From positions 372,001 through 436,000 of the forward strand of contig NW_027490168.1 of the NCBI RefSeq assembly GCF_050948175.1: 64,000 nt of DNA, written 5' to 3'. A program made the position numbers and the translations under genes. The notes beneath the pieces were generated by a model, which worked only from the letters and a program-made list of their open reading frames with translations, did not search any database and was not told the DNA's origin. This document shows, piece by piece, positions 53,670 through 64,000 of the stretch; the first letter of the stretch is position 1, and the number at the start of each line of letters is the position of its first letter. This DNA is from Xylocopa sonorina. Its lineage: Eukaryota; Arthropoda; Insecta; Hymenoptera; Apidae.

Positions 53670-54745
53670 TGAAAGATTACCTACCAACTGCTAAAGATTA
53701 AACTACCAACTGCTAGTTCGAAAGCTAAATTAATTTCCCGTTTGATGGATATTGAAGCAAACGGAACGAGGGTAGATGACAAGCAGAAAAAAGTTCGTGA
53801 AGATAATGAAGGGTTGTGTGCTGATATATCATCAAACGTGCAGTTAGCAATGAATCTACAGCAACGAGAAACTGATCTTTTTTTTGAAGAGACAGAATTA
53901 GCAGAATGTGAGTTAGCCATGTTGCGCCTTGAGTTAGATGCAATACGATGGACAATTCGTTTAATTACAGGTTGAGCAAAATTTGGATAATGAGCAGGGA
54001 TGATCGACGCGTAATTTTGGAAGCGAACAATATAACGTAGTTAGTGGCGGTGACAATCTCTTGGCATTGAATAATGGCAATGAATGCAATGTTTCATCTC
54101 AATTCTGTTAGCCGCGAACGAATATTTCGACAGTTGCAAATTTACTTTTTAAATTTGATGGCAAATCTGGTGACAGTGAAATTTGGAAGAAGGAGATCAA
54201 ATTGTTGAAGACGATATATAAATTGGAAGATGACGTTGCACTATTACTTATGGGTATGCGATTGAAGGGAAAAGCACTTGAATCGTTTCATTCTAAACGA
54301 GAATATATAACTATGTCATTCAACCGACTGCTGGAAGAATTAAGAATTACGTTTTATCATCCAAAAAGCAAAATTGAAATATGGAAGAAATTTGAAGTAC
54401 GATTATAGAAGAGGAACAAGACATTTCATGAATATTTGCACGAGATCAACTTTCGAAAGCGTTTGAAAACGTAATACTTTGAGATCAAGGTTTGTCGAGT
54501 GTGCAAATGTCAAAAAAATTTGAGAAGTGTGAAAACAGTTTCGTTAGAAATGAACGAAAAGAGGTGGTCAATGTTCGTAAGATGAAGGAGTTCACCGGTA
54601 ATATTGTACGATGTTATATTTGTGGTGAGCACGATCATATTATTTTATATGTCAAGAACCTGGACATATTGAGTCGAAATGTTCCAAGAAATTTAAAACG
54701 AGTGAGGAGAGCTACGCGACATTAGGTGTATCGTACCCAAAGTAT
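53670..54745 (+). pseudogene. Gypsy Gag region
   Basis: Structural protein that packages element RNA. The start shows LPTASSKAKLISRLMDIE-like sequence (about 53,695-53,760) resembling a SAP motif. A coiled, Glu-rich stretch follows, then a capsid-like core around LLKTIYKLEDDVALLLMG and RLKGKALESFHSK (54,202-54,408). A zinc-knuckle region follows at 54,612-54,682, where CYICGEHDH lies in one frame and CQEPGHIESKC in another. Stops and frameshifts fall at about 53,975, 54,406 and 54,640, so no full Gag can be read. Confidence 0.82.
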
Positions 54746-54779
54746 CTCAAAAATGATTTATTTAACGGATACTTATTAA

Positions 54780-55263
54780 ACGGATACGGCATTAATGGAT
54801 TCAGGAAGTGATTGTAGTTTAATTCACACTGACGAGTTTATTAAGTTCGGTTCTCCGCAATTACAGCACGATGAAATACATTTTGATGGTATAGGTTCAA
54901 AGAATGATACAACATTTGGTGAATTTCAAGCAGAAATTACCGCAGATGGGCACTCATATCCGACTTGTATACATGTAATCTCTCATTCTATTGTTCGACA
55001 CAAGCTGTTGATAGCAACGAATTTCTTAAATGTAACTGATGTTAGCATTAGAGGTTGTAAAGTAAACTTTCGTCCATTACCGAAAGTAACGCGCGATATT
55101 GTTGAAAGAGAAAATATTGTACCGGAAATATTTAAAATAGATGTAACGACTGACGTGTTAGATATAAATCAAGTTGGTGTGTCCCATGTATTAGTTCCTA
55201 ATTATCGAGTGGCGATAGAATATCTTGTTAGTAATTACAAGCCGAGTAAAACCTTTGAACCTT
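54780..55263 (+). pseudogene. Gypsy aspartic protease region
   Basis: Frame of about 160 codons beginning ALMDSGSDCSLI. The DSG triad (54,798-54,806) is the active-site motif of retropepsins, which cut the polyprotein. The core spans roughly the first 100 residues; the rest is a linker toward reverse transcriptase. The frame ends in TAA at 55,263-55,265, nine bases before the reverse transcriptase frame resumes. The protease is the least damaged domain of this element. Confidence 0.82.
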
Positions 55264-55272
55264 AAATTGCAA

Positions 55273-56100
55273 TGAAATTAATATTGAAAGACGAAGAGTC
55301 TGTATATCAATCGGCGAGACGTTTGTCATCGTCGCAAAAAGAGATTGTTAATGTGTAGATAGAACAGAGGATTGCGACTGGAGTCGCTCAGTTATCTACT
55401 TCTGATTATGCGAGTCCGGTTGTTCGCGTTCGGAAGAAAAATGATTCGTTTAGATTATGTGTAGATTATCGACAAATTAATAAGAAGATTATTAAATATA
55501 GATATCCGTTACAACTGATTGAAGATCAATTAGATCTGTTACAAGTCGCGCGCATTTTCAGTACTCTTGACTTGAAAAACGGTTTCTTTCACGTGCAACA
55601 GGATAAATCAAGTCGAAAATATACAGCAATTGTTGTACCAGATGGTCATTATGAATTCTTACGAGTTCCTTTTGGTTTATGTAATTCTCCAGCAGTTTTT
55701 GAAAGATTTAGAAATACCATATTTAGAGATCTTATTCATGAGGAAATTGTTTTAGCATACATGAATGATTTGATTATTTCATCAAATGATACTGAACGTA
55801 GGATCAAATTCTTGAATGGGTTTTAATTGTAGCGAGCGGAGCCGGTTTAATATTCAGTTGGGAAGAATGTTGTTTCGGGTAAACTTCTGTCGAGTTCCTC
55901 GGGCATGTAATCAACAATGGTTGTATTCGCCCCTCACTGAAACTGATGCAGTCATACGATTTCTAGAGTCGACAACTGTTAAACATGTACAAAGTTTACT
56001 TGGACTCATCGGGTATTTTCGTAAATTTATCCGTGACTACCCTGTAATTGCGCGACCTTTACCTAACCTTCTGCAAGCGAATGCTAAATTCTGTTTTGGA
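55273..56100 (+). pseudogene. Gypsy reverse transcriptase, with altered YxDD
   Basis: Copies element RNA into DNA. An early in-frame stop sits at about 55,356. Then come IATGVAQLSTSDYASPVV, RLCVDYRQINKK, FSTLDLKNGFFHV (first catalytic Asp kept), FLRVPFGLCNSPAVF and YMNDLIIS at 55,758-55,781. The family's second-motif YMDD is YMND here, so one catalytic Asp is Asn (AAT, 55,764-55,766). After about 55,815 the thumb and connection continue in shifted frames, with VKHVQSLLGLIGYFRKFI readable at 55,980-56,035. Loss of a catalytic Asp and the breaks make it inactive. Confidence 0.9.
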
Positions 56101-56466
56101 GCGACTTAAATGGAAGCATTCATACGACTTATACTTTTATTGAGTGAGAAACCAATGTTGAATTTGGTTCAAGTAGAAGTAGAGATGGAGTTGCATACAG
56201 ATGCTTCTGCGTTAGGGTACGGAGCGATTTTATTTCAAAGAAATAACGAAGATAAACCTTTTCACCCTGTATATTATTTTCTAGTGGTAAGACAACTTCT
56301 GCTGCATCTAAATACAGTAGCTATGCATTCGAAGTTTCAGCAATAGTAGAAGCGTTGAAGAAATTAGGACTTCATTTATTAGGAATTTCGTTTGTTATTG
56401 TTTTTGATTGCCGAGCTATTACTCTTACAATAAATAAGAAAGATCTTTGTTCGTCCAGAGAAGAAC
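56101..56466 (+). pseudogene. Gypsy RNase H region
   Basis: Degrades RNA of the RNA-DNA hybrid. MELHTDASALGYGAILFQ at about 56,188-56,240 carries the first catalytic Asp in the usual TDAS block. The next portion continues in another frame (SKYSSYAFEVSAIVEALKKL, then LGISFVIVFDCRA). The stretch between KKDLC and IHVDALSR is shorter than in relatives; about 60-100 bp seem to be deleted before 56,466. Confidence 0.82.
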
Positions 56467-57722
56467 ATGATTCATGTTGACGCGCTTAGTAGAAAACCTC
56501 CTTCTACGAATTTCTTAATCGATGAATCTGGTGCAAGTCTTACAGCACGTTTGCAGAAAGCACAGGAAGAAGATGAGACTGCAATGAAACTTCGAGATTT
56601 GGTACTTCAAAACCAGACGAATGATTATGTTCTACGGGAAAATTTTCTGTACAGAGAGTCTGTAGGTGATATTCAACTGGTAGTACCACGTCGGATGCAG
56701 ATAGGAGAAATAAGGTGAGCTCATGAGTGTGGACATTTTCCTGTTGTCAAGACTGAAGCTATCGTACGTAAAGATTATTGGATTCCAAATCTTCGGCTGC
56801 AAGTTGAAAAGGTGGTAAGAAATTGTGTTGCATGCATTTTAACCGAAATATGCAGGGGACGCAGGAGTGTCATTTAAATCCGATTGAAAAGGGGAGTATT
56901 CCTTTTGATACATTTCATATCGATCATCTTAGACCGTTGCCATCAACAAACAAAACGTATCAGTACATATTTGTAGTGGTAAATGCTTTTACAAAATTTA
57001 CATGGCTTTATGCTACAAAATCTACTACTGCAGATGAAGTTTTGACACGCCTGAAGAAGCAAGCGACTATTTTCTGTAATCTGCGTCGAATAATTTCTGG
57101 TAGGGGAACGGCTTTCACTGCAAATGATTTCAAGCAATATTGTCAGGGAGAAAATATAGAACATGTTTCAACTACAACAGGAATTCCTAAAGATAATGGT
57201 CAAATTGAACGACTTAATAGAACATTCATACAGTCAGCAAAATTAGCTACACCTAAGTCCTGTGAATGGTATAAGTATATGGAAGTAGTTCAACATTGTT
57301 TGAAATCAGCAATACATCGAAGTTTTGGCACGTCACCGTTACATCTTCTCTTTGGGACACACCCACGACTTAAAGGTTATCTTGACATCCGAGACATACT
57401 TGAAAAGGAATGACTCGCACTTCTTCATGATAAACGAGATGAAGTACGATTTAAAGCAAGCAAAAATATATCCCGGATCCGACAAGAAAATAAGCGAACT
57501 TTTAACAAGAGTAGACGAAATGCTAGAATTTATCGTGAAGGAGATCTAGTAGCAATTAAACGTATGCAACAGAGTCCTGGTCTAAATATAACTCATAAAT
57601 ATTTTGGACCGTGTGAAGTTATACGAGTTTTACGCAATCAACGATTTGTAGTTCGAGTGGTAGGGGAAAGAGATGGACCCTTACAAACATCTACGTCAGC
57701 ATATTCTATGAAATTATTTCCA
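56467..57722 (+). pseudogene. Gypsy integrase, second catalytic Asp replaced by Gly
   Basis: Inserts element DNA into the genome. HVDALSR marks the RNase H/integrase linker. The zinc-binding part (AHECGH then NCVAC) follows an in-frame TGA at 56,716-56,718. The core (56,823-57,413) is open: first Asp in HIDHLRPL (56,922-56,924), Glu in GQIERLNRT (57,207-57,209). The block that reads SDRGTAF in relatives is SGRGTAF, with GGT at 57,099-57,101 in place of the second Asp. A frameshift at about 57,412 precedes the C-terminal region, readable to about 57,721 (NITHKYFGPCEVIRVL). Inactive. Confidence 0.9.
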
Positions 57723-57845
57723 TGAAATTATTGGGTCGACGAAATCAATGTTGATTTATTTGAAATCGAAGACGACATTAATGAAGACATTCAGGACAAT
57801 TATTCATGCAGGATGGCCGAGTGAAGGATAACGAAACTATCTTAA
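57723..57845 (+). other. End of gypsy pol and 3' untranslated part
   Basis: The integrase frame stops at 57,722-57,724. The same frame continues as acidic residues (FEIEDDINEDIQDN) to a second stop at 57,822. The GGATGGCCGAGTGAAGG stretch resembles a pol III A-box but is probably coding in intact relatives. A weak purine-rich stretch precedes the 3' LTR. Confidence 0.5.
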
Positions 57846-58013
57846 TGTAAAAGCTAATCAATAATTCAAGTTTCAAATGCTATGTGCGTGGAATATTCTA
57901 GAATGCGACAGTAGTTGTTCATTAGCAGTCCTTGGAGGAATATCTCAGTTGAAAGGAACAATCTAATGATTTACAAAATCTTGTAATTCTCTTTCATTAA
58001 TAAGTTTGCTACA
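57846..58013 (+). repeat. 3' LTR of the gypsy element
   Basis: 168 bp, TG...CA ended (TGTAAAAGC to CTACA). It aligns with the 5' LTR except for an internal deletion of about 56 bp and many substitutions. The difference between LTRs shows an old insertion. Confidence 0.75.
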
Positions 58014-59790
58014 TTATACGTAGAAGATTACAGCTTACTTAATTCGATACGAACAAATGAAATGCGCCATCGCATTGCATGGAGAATTAGAACTCCGTTG
58101 CATTGACACTTAGGCACTATGAAGCCCCATCCCGATGCGTGGTACTGTAGAATTCACATTCCTCTGAAGTGTTGAATCAAATAAGAATAATGCTATGCAT
58201 TAAAAATTACAACTTACTCCGATTGAAATATTGAAATGAAATCCGATATCGCGATGCATGAAGCATCAGAAATTAAATGCTTCAACACTTAGAAATCTGG
58301 AAACATTATCTCGTTGCAAGGAAGTGTGGGATTCAAATTCTTCAGAAGAGGAGAAGCAGATAACCATAACGCGATGCATAGAGCATTACAACATACTTAT
58401 TAACTTTCAACCGGTGAAATGAAATACAATATCGCGATGCAGGAGCATTAGAACTCAGATGCTTCGATACGTAGACATCTAGGAACGCTATCCCTTAGCA
58501 AGTAAGTGTGGGATTTAAATTCTCTCGACGTATAGACGGAATAAACTTAACACGTTGCATGGAATATTACATCTTAGCGTGTAACAATGAAATGAGATGC
58601 CATATTGCGTTTCATTTAGTAATATTGTTTCTGTACGTAGATATCTAGAATGGCTATTCCATTGGAACCAACTGTAGGATTCACATTCATCACAAGCATC
58701 GAAGTGAGATGCGACATCGCGTTGAATGAACTATTAAAAATCTATTGCTTGGACCCGCACGCATATAGGAAAGCTATATCTTTGCAAAGAAGTGCAGGAT
58801 TTACATTCTTTTGAAGTGTAGAAGCTGAAAAGCATAACTCTTTGCATTGAATATTACATGATATTATGATTGTCTGAAATGAGATGCGACATTCCGTTGA
58901 ATGAAGTATTACTATACATTTATAATGAAGTATACTCCATTGCTTCTACACGTAGATATCAAGAAACGCGATCCCTTTGCAAGAAAGAGCATTAATCATA
59001 TTCTTTTGAAGCGATTTATTCATTTTGTAAGTGATTTATTTTGAAGTGAAGTTATTCATATTCTTTGAAGCTAGTAATCATAAGGCATCCTTCAGGCGTC
59101 GTAATATTACAATTCATTTCAACAGTTCAAAGTAAGTAACTAGGTTGTAATGCTCTACGCATCGCATTATGCTTATCTGCTCCTACACTTCAAAAGAATG
59201 TGAATCCTACGCTTCCTTAAAAAGGATTTGCGTTTCTAAATGTCTACGTGTCGACGCAATAGAGTTCTAATACATCATTGAACGCGATGTGGCATCTCAT
59301 TACAATGTTTCATGATAAGTTGTAATATTCAATGCAACGCGTTATGCTTATCTGTATCTACACTTCACAAGAATGTAAATTCTGCATTTCCATGCAACAG
59401 GATGACCCCTCATAGTGTCTGCTTGTCAACACAATGGAGTTCTAATGCTCCATTCATTGCGATGGCGCATCTCACTAGAACGTATCAAGGGATGTAATCT
59501 GTAGACTGCAATGCATAGCAAAATGCTTATCTGTTTCTGCTTTAAAATAATGTGAAATTTACAGTTCCATGCAACGACATGGCGCATCTCATTTCAACGT
59601 ATCAGAGTCTATAAAAACGTTGATCGAACGCTGAAATGAGATCTGCCACCGCATGGCATGGAGCATTAGAACTCTACTGCCTTGAGACGCAGGTACTATG
59701 AAGCGCCATCCCGTTGCATGGCTCTGTAGAATTCACATTCTTTTGAATTGTAAAAGCAGATGAGCATAACGCATTGCATAGAAGATTAAA
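58014..59790. repeat. Old satellite, with orientation switches at about 59.10 and 59.61 kb
   Basis: Degenerate relatives of the 174-bp monomer: GAAATGAGATGCGACAT, GCATTAGAACTC and CTTTGCAAGAAAG-like words. Forward from 58,014 to about 59,099, reverse to about 59,611, then forward to 59,790. Variant words GCATTGCATAGA and CGCCATCCCGTTGCATGG define a subfamily not found in the left arrays. Many units are truncated. Confidence 0.85.
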
Positions 59791-59925
59791 AGATTAGTGG
59801 AGCATTTATAGAGGCGGTAGTATTTAGAAGTAGCTATAATATATGAATATAGTAAGTATACATACTGATTAAAAATCTTTATTTAAAACGTCATAAAATG
59901 GTATAAAATTAGATAGAATTTGTAG
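59791..59925 (+). repeat. AT-rich dispersed repeat unit flanking the piggyBac element (left)
   Basis: GTGGAGCATTTATAGAGG and CATAAAATGGTATAAAATTAGATAG match 62,389-62,405 and 62,243-62,265. This suggests that the piggyBac element interrupted a small AT-rich tandem repeat. Confidence 0.6.
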
Positions 59926-60144
59926 GTTTCGATGTTTGCACTTACGTCTTTCATTGGCACCTTGGTATTCTCTTGTGTATATACTTTTTTGAGAGTTATG
60001 TAACAATTGTTTCGTCATATTATATGAAAAATATAAAAATGAGTATATCTTGAGTATTCAGAAATATACATATTAAAAAATTTTACTATTATTATAAATA
60101 AAAATACAGTTGAGTTAGTGAGATATCAAATTATACGTTAATTC
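59926..60144 (-). other. 3' side of piggyBac element, end not identified
   Basis: AT-rich sequence beyond the transposase stop. A TTAA at 60,138-60,141 is present, but no TTAACCC-type terminal repeat is seen, so the 3' end is diverged or deleted. Confidence 0.4.
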
Positions 60145-61899
60145 TTAGTAATGCAACTCAGTATGGTAAATTCTAAAGCAAGATTCCAAGCAGAGTCCAA
60201 CATTACAATATTTACATTCATATCGAGACACGCGTCTCTTGTTTGTCGTAAAGACAATGCATCTTCTATTTCGGTTTTTTCTTCGTGATTCATACAGTGA
60301 AGGAAAATGCCATTCTGTTGGCCGTAATGGATTGTTGTTGTCTCTTTGATGATATTAAGAAATATTCATATGATAATTTTTCAGCATTTTTCGGATTAAA
60401 TTCAATTGAAATTTAGCCAAACATTTCGGTTTTCTTGTGTTATCCTTATAAACACAATATTCATTCCATACTCATATGTTCAGCAAGTGAAAAAATATTG
60501 ACGTTACCATTTTAGAGATTTTCGTGTCGAATTTATAGTGCTTATCACTATGTCGGCTTTGTCGACACAACCCATACAAGTATTATAGTTAATGACGCAT
60601 AGGCGTTTTTGAATAATTTTGTTTCCTCTATGCCTAACAACCGTTGCACACTCTGAAGTATGCATAGTGGATAGCATATATTGTATATTTCTTTTTTATC
60701 CAGCCATTTCACAACTAATAAATTTTTAGTTGGCCGGGAAGATGCCCCTCCTTTTCTCAGTGTATTAGTAATCTTTGGTATTCCTTGTCGCATTTTTGCT
60801 ACGGTCCCTCACGCATTTGTATGATTATTATATAGTAAATTAAACAAGGCTGGACTTGAGTACCAATTATCTAGATAAACTGTATGTCCCTTTCCTAGAT
60901 AGGGCACAATTAGGGCTTCTGCTATCGTTCTCGATTTTCTAATTTTATTATTTTGGCTGTTGATTATGGTCGATGACCCAGCGTAAACAATAAGGTCTTG
61001 TACAAAACCAGTTCGACAATCACAAAAAATACATGATTTTATCCCAAACCTACTTCTTTTCGAAGGAATGTATTGTTCGAATGAAAGCCGCACTTTATAT
61101 AGATGTATACTCTCATCGATGCATAATTTTTGGTAATGATAGAATGATTGGCAGAAATTTTTTCGAAGCATATCAACCACGTTCCTTATTTTATATAATT
61201 TATCATTGGTATATGTGATATCTTGACTGAAATGTAGCAACGATAACAATTTAAAATAGGTGTCTCTATGCATAATCTCAGCAAAAATGTCACTACGCAG
61301 GAGTTTGTCTACCCTCCAGTATTCCTCTAAGGAAAACTTCTTGTTGCGTGTCATTAGAAATGACACAGCAAAAAAGCAGTAAATTTCGGACAGCATTGTC
61401 GCTTCACCATCTTTCATATTATTGTTATTTTTTTCCACTAGGCATTTGTTTCATTTAAAAGAAATTGCACGAACTCGTCTGAAGCAAAGAGTTCAAAGTA
61501 ATCAATTGCTTTTTATGATCTGCTAATGTTTGATATAATTCCTGTATTTTCTGGGGTAAATGGATGTAACGTAGGAATTTTGTTTGGCGTCCAGGAATCA
61601 CAATGGTCCTTATTGTCTCGCTCATTTTTCTCTACTTCTGAGTCTGAGGTACTACATATATACCTTCTTTTTCTGTGCTCAGCGAAATTATCTTCGCTTT
61701 TACTCACGGTATCATTTTCGTAATCAGTTAATCCAATCAAAAATTGAACTCCTTTTGAACTCCGACCAGAAATTGTAAGGAGGGTGCAATTAGAAACTAA
61801 AAAACAAATTTGACGCAAACATAAAACTAAAATTCTTAGATAATCATTTATAACTTTAGACTTTAACTCAACTGTAGAAGTCGACAATAATCTATTCAA
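60145..61899 (-). pseudogene. piggyBac-type transposase, nearly complete but broken
   Basis: DDE transposase that cuts and pastes at TTAA sites. The acidic N-terminal part (TSDSEVEKNERDN) and HPFTPENTGIISNIS lie at 61,513-61,720. After a frameshift come ELFASDEFVQFLL and an open 209-codon core (60,809-61,438). First catalytic Asp is in CIDES (61,115-61,117), second in VYLDNWYSS (60,869-60,871). A single TGA at 60,809-60,811 interrupts. The frame continues with SRPTKNLLVVKWLDKKE to a frameshift at about 60,670. The third Asp is in GCVDKAD (60,561-60,563). A frameshift at about 60,510 and two in-frame stops follow before the Cys-rich tail CKYCNVGLCLESCF and the terminal stop at 60,145. All three catalytic Asp codons survive. 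Confidence 0.93.
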
Positions 61900-62233
61900 C
61901 TTACATGTTGTCCGACTTATATTGGTTCAAGAAAGATTTTATATTATAATCCCTGTTTTTTATTATAGTTTTGTGCCTTACAAATACTTCGTATGTCGAA
62001 TATATGTTTGGCAGGCTTTAATACAGTACGAGCCACTAGATTCAAAAGATATTCTACCGATACGGTAGATTCTGTTTTACCAACGGAGTCAGCGTAGGTG
62101 ATCACGCGGCACCGACTATAGTTGGCAGCCGTACACACAGCAGGTCTGGCGAACATCGACTATAGCCGGCATGAGTACGCACAGCTCTTCGCGCGGCCGC
62201 CGGCTATAGTTGGTGTCCGTAGTGAAAGGGTTA
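61900..62233 (-). mobile_element. piggyBac 5' untranslated region and terminal repeat
   Basis: On the minus strand the element begins CTAACCCTTTCACTACGG at about 62,234. This resembles TTAACCCTTTC-type ends of insect piggyBac elements, with the outermost TTAA changed by one base. Three copies of a CTATAG(C/T)CGGC-type word follow within 110 bp: 62,106-62,122, 62,157-62,171 and 62,200-62,214, in both orientations. Such subterminal repeats are typical binding sites for this transposase type. The GC content contrasts with the AT-rich flank. Confidence 0.72.
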
Positions 62234-62510
62234 GAACATCACGAAATGATATAAAATTAGATGAGATTTTAAATGTAATATATGATATATAAAATATATG
62301 ATAAGTGTAAGTATATGTGCCAATTTGATGTAACTAATTAAAACAGAATGGAATGACATAAAACTAGATAGGACTTTAGGTGTAATGGAGCATTTAGAGG
62401 GGATACAATATATACACTTAAATAAAATTTATGATAAGTGTGAACATATATACTAATTTGAAATACTTATTTAACCCATCATAAAATGATATAAAATTAC
62501 TATAGATATT
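62234..62510 (+). repeat. AT-rich tandem repeat flanking the piggyBac element (right)
   Basis: Two to three units of about 110-130 bp with ATAAAATGATATAAAATTA, ATATATGATAAGTGTAAG and GGAGCATTTAGAGGGG words. One further unit lies on the other side of the piggyBac element at 59,791-59,925. No genes. Confidence 0.65.
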
Positions 62511-63384
62511 GCACATTTTGTAACGTAGCACCAGGTAAACGTAACTGCGTTGTGTAGATACCTACAACTCGCTTACTTTGAAACGTAGAACTCAGAAGCT
62601 GTATGGACCATTGGAAGTCAATTACTATGTCAAATTGACAGTTAGAAGGGTCAACAGTTACATGGATCTGTAGGAATTGCATACATTGTTATGAAGTACC
62701 TAGTAAGCAAAATTGATATGTATAGAAACTTAGAACTGACATACATTGTAACGCTGAACTGAGAAACAAAATCGCGTTGCATGGACACTTGCAAGTAAAT
62801 TATTTAGACAATTTGATACTTAGAAGCGCTATTCTGTTACATGTACCTGTAGAAATTACATACTTTGTATCAAAGAACCTGGTAATCATAGCTGCTTTGA
62901 ATAGAACTATACATTTTACTTAAATTGAATGGTTGAACTGAGAAACGCCATCGCATTGCATGGAGCATTATAACTCTATTACTCTAACACGTAGGCACAA
63001 TGAAGCGCCTATTCACTGCGTGGACCTGTAGACTCCACATCCTTTAAAATTGTAAACGGAGTTAAGCATATTGGAATGCTTAGAAGATTGGACCCTATTC
63101 ACTTTGAAACGCTGAAATTAAACGCCATCATTGCGATATAAAAAGCATTAGATCCCTATTGCTTTGAAACGCAGACACTATGAAACGACAGCTCTTTACA
63201 TTCAGCAGGAGGATTCACTATCATTTAAAGCGTACAAGCAGATATGTTTTATGCGATGCATAGGAAATTTGAACCTACTTCCATTGAAACGTTAAAATGA
63301 CAATCGTCACAGAAATGAATAAATCATTAGTACTTCATTTCTTTGAAACGCAAATTCTATGAAGCGTCATCCAGTTGCATGCAA
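62511..63384 (+). repeat. Highly degenerate satellite
   Basis: Recurrent ACTTTGAAACG, GAACTGAGAAACG, GCATTGCATGGAGCATTA and ATGAAGCG words at roughly 150-180 bp spacing show decayed forward-oriented satellite units. The first 400 bp are hardest to align. No gene is seen. Confidence 0.7.
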
Positions 63385-63702
63385 CATTAGAATAGATTCC
63401 TTGTATGCTTTTCTTATCAATAGGGAAAATTTTTGGACCTGGCTCACCTGTAAAATCTGATGTGGTAGGAATTTTATCGACATGTTACCATTCTTCGCTG
63501 TAACTATACAATCCTGTGAACATTAAACAATGACTGGAATCATCGGAATCGCTTGAATGCTGTAGTGGAATGGCTGTTGATTTTATTCTTGGACCCACAT
63601 CAATATAGCAGTCCTCGACTTTTATATCAGAATCTTCTGAATGTACCGAATAATCCGAGGGAGAGTCAGCAATATACTCATCAGTAGTATCGCTCATCAT
63701 AT
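63385..63702 (-). pseudogene. Second piggyBac-like gene, N-terminal part only
   Basis: From an ATG at 63,700 the frame reads an acidic, Ser/Asp-rich start (SDTTDEYIADSPSDYSVHSE), then SDSDDS and a stop right after SEEW (63,485-63,487). The same frame resumes with KIPTTSDFTGEPGPKIFPI. An acidic leader followed by a DFTGEPG block is the usual N-terminal layout of piggyBac-like transposases, just before the DDE domain. The sequence then dissolves into satellite at about 63,385; the DDE domain is absent. It differs from the transposase at 60-62 kb, so it belongs to a different subfamily. Not functional. Confidence 0.62.
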
Positions 63703-64000
63703 GTGGGTAAAAAATAATAAACCTTGTTATACTGGTAAACTAGAAGCGTAAGCCTACGAAACAGAAGATGATTATGGAATGCATTGTTCTAGAATAATTC
63801 TTGCTTTGATTGTTTCCAAACTATCGCATAAGTTTTATGTCTTGGGCATAAGAAATGAAGATCGACATAACCATGGCAAGTACATTCAAATCGATGTACA
63901 AGATACTCAAACCAGTAAAAAATTGCACATCATAGTGGGATCAGCGTACATGCGTCAGACTCAGAAACCCGCGTTTTCACGGGGCCGGCGCTCAAGTGAC
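63703..64000. other. Right end of window, no recognised feature
   Basis: Mostly AT-rich up to 63,940, then GC-rich at the very end (CACGGGGCCGGCGCTC). It may include the 5' end of the second piggyBac-like element, but no terminal repeat is visible within the window. Confidence 0.35.

Larger units (their letters stand above)
53213..58013 (+). mobile_element. Ty3/gypsy LTR retrotransposon, degraded full-length copy
   Basis: About 4.8 kb, LTR to LTR, with domain order Gag, protease, reverse transcriptase, RNase H, integrase, which identifies the Ty3/gypsy superfamily. LTRs are short and diverged. There is no envelope-like gene. Every long domain is broken by frameshifts or stops, and two catalytic sites are changed. 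Flanks on both sides are old satellite. The element belongs to a compact lineage in which a SAP-like start precedes Gag. Confidence 0.93.

Noticed and set aside
57813..57832. tRNA or pol III SINE A-box (TGGCCGAGTGAAGG)
   Set aside because: No B-box or tRNA fold follows, and it lies at the end of the gypsy pol frame.

Overview
The window is repeat-dominated eukaryotic DNA, most likely from an insect. The evidence is an R1-type non-LTR retrotransposon, a small Ty3/gypsy element, piggyBac-type transposases, GGTTA-type runs and AT-rich background. Hymenoptera is my guess, not a demonstration. I see no intact host gene, rRNA, tRNA or CRISPR array. Almost all long reading frames are satellite sequence or broken transposon genes.

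Bases 1-35,835 are mostly one tandem satellite with a 174-bp monomer. The left part (1-22.7 kb) is homogenised into higher-order repeats (HORs): a 14-monomer block (2,436 bp), a 10-monomer block (1,740 bp) and an 8-monomer block (1,358 bp, containing one monomer with a 34-bp deletion). Monomers then become more divergent and change orientation repeatedly (about 25.1, 29.15, 33.95, 35.19 and 35.58 kb; again at 59.1 and 59.6 kb). This looks like the edge of a centromeric or pericentromeric array, going from a homogenised core at left to an old, TE-invaded margin at right. Two copies of a GC-rich element with a 27-bp minisatellite, in opposite orientation, bound the 25.1-35.8 kb satellite block.

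Bases 36.17-39.04 kb hold a minus-strand R1-type LINE relic: poly-A and 3' tail, a compound microsatellite, endonuclease fragment and zinc-knuckle ORF1. From 39.04 to 53.1 kb is a very large inverted repeat: arms of about 6.4 and 4.6 kb around a 3.1-kb centre. The centre holds a satellite fragment, a GC-rich segment with a 21-base poly-G run, and two short exon-like segments of a BESS-motif protein.

From 53.2 to 58.0 kb lies a short-LTR Ty3/gypsy element in satellite DNA, with frameshifts, stops and changed catalytic residues in reverse transcriptase and integrase. From 58.0 to 63.4 kb there is ancient satellite with a nearly complete but broken piggyBac transposase on the minus strand (60.1-62.2 kb). 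The N-terminal part of a second piggyBac-like gene lies at 63.4-63.7 kb. No gene here looks functional as it stands; the best candidate for host-derived coding sequence is the BESS-motif segment at 48.07-48.49 kb.
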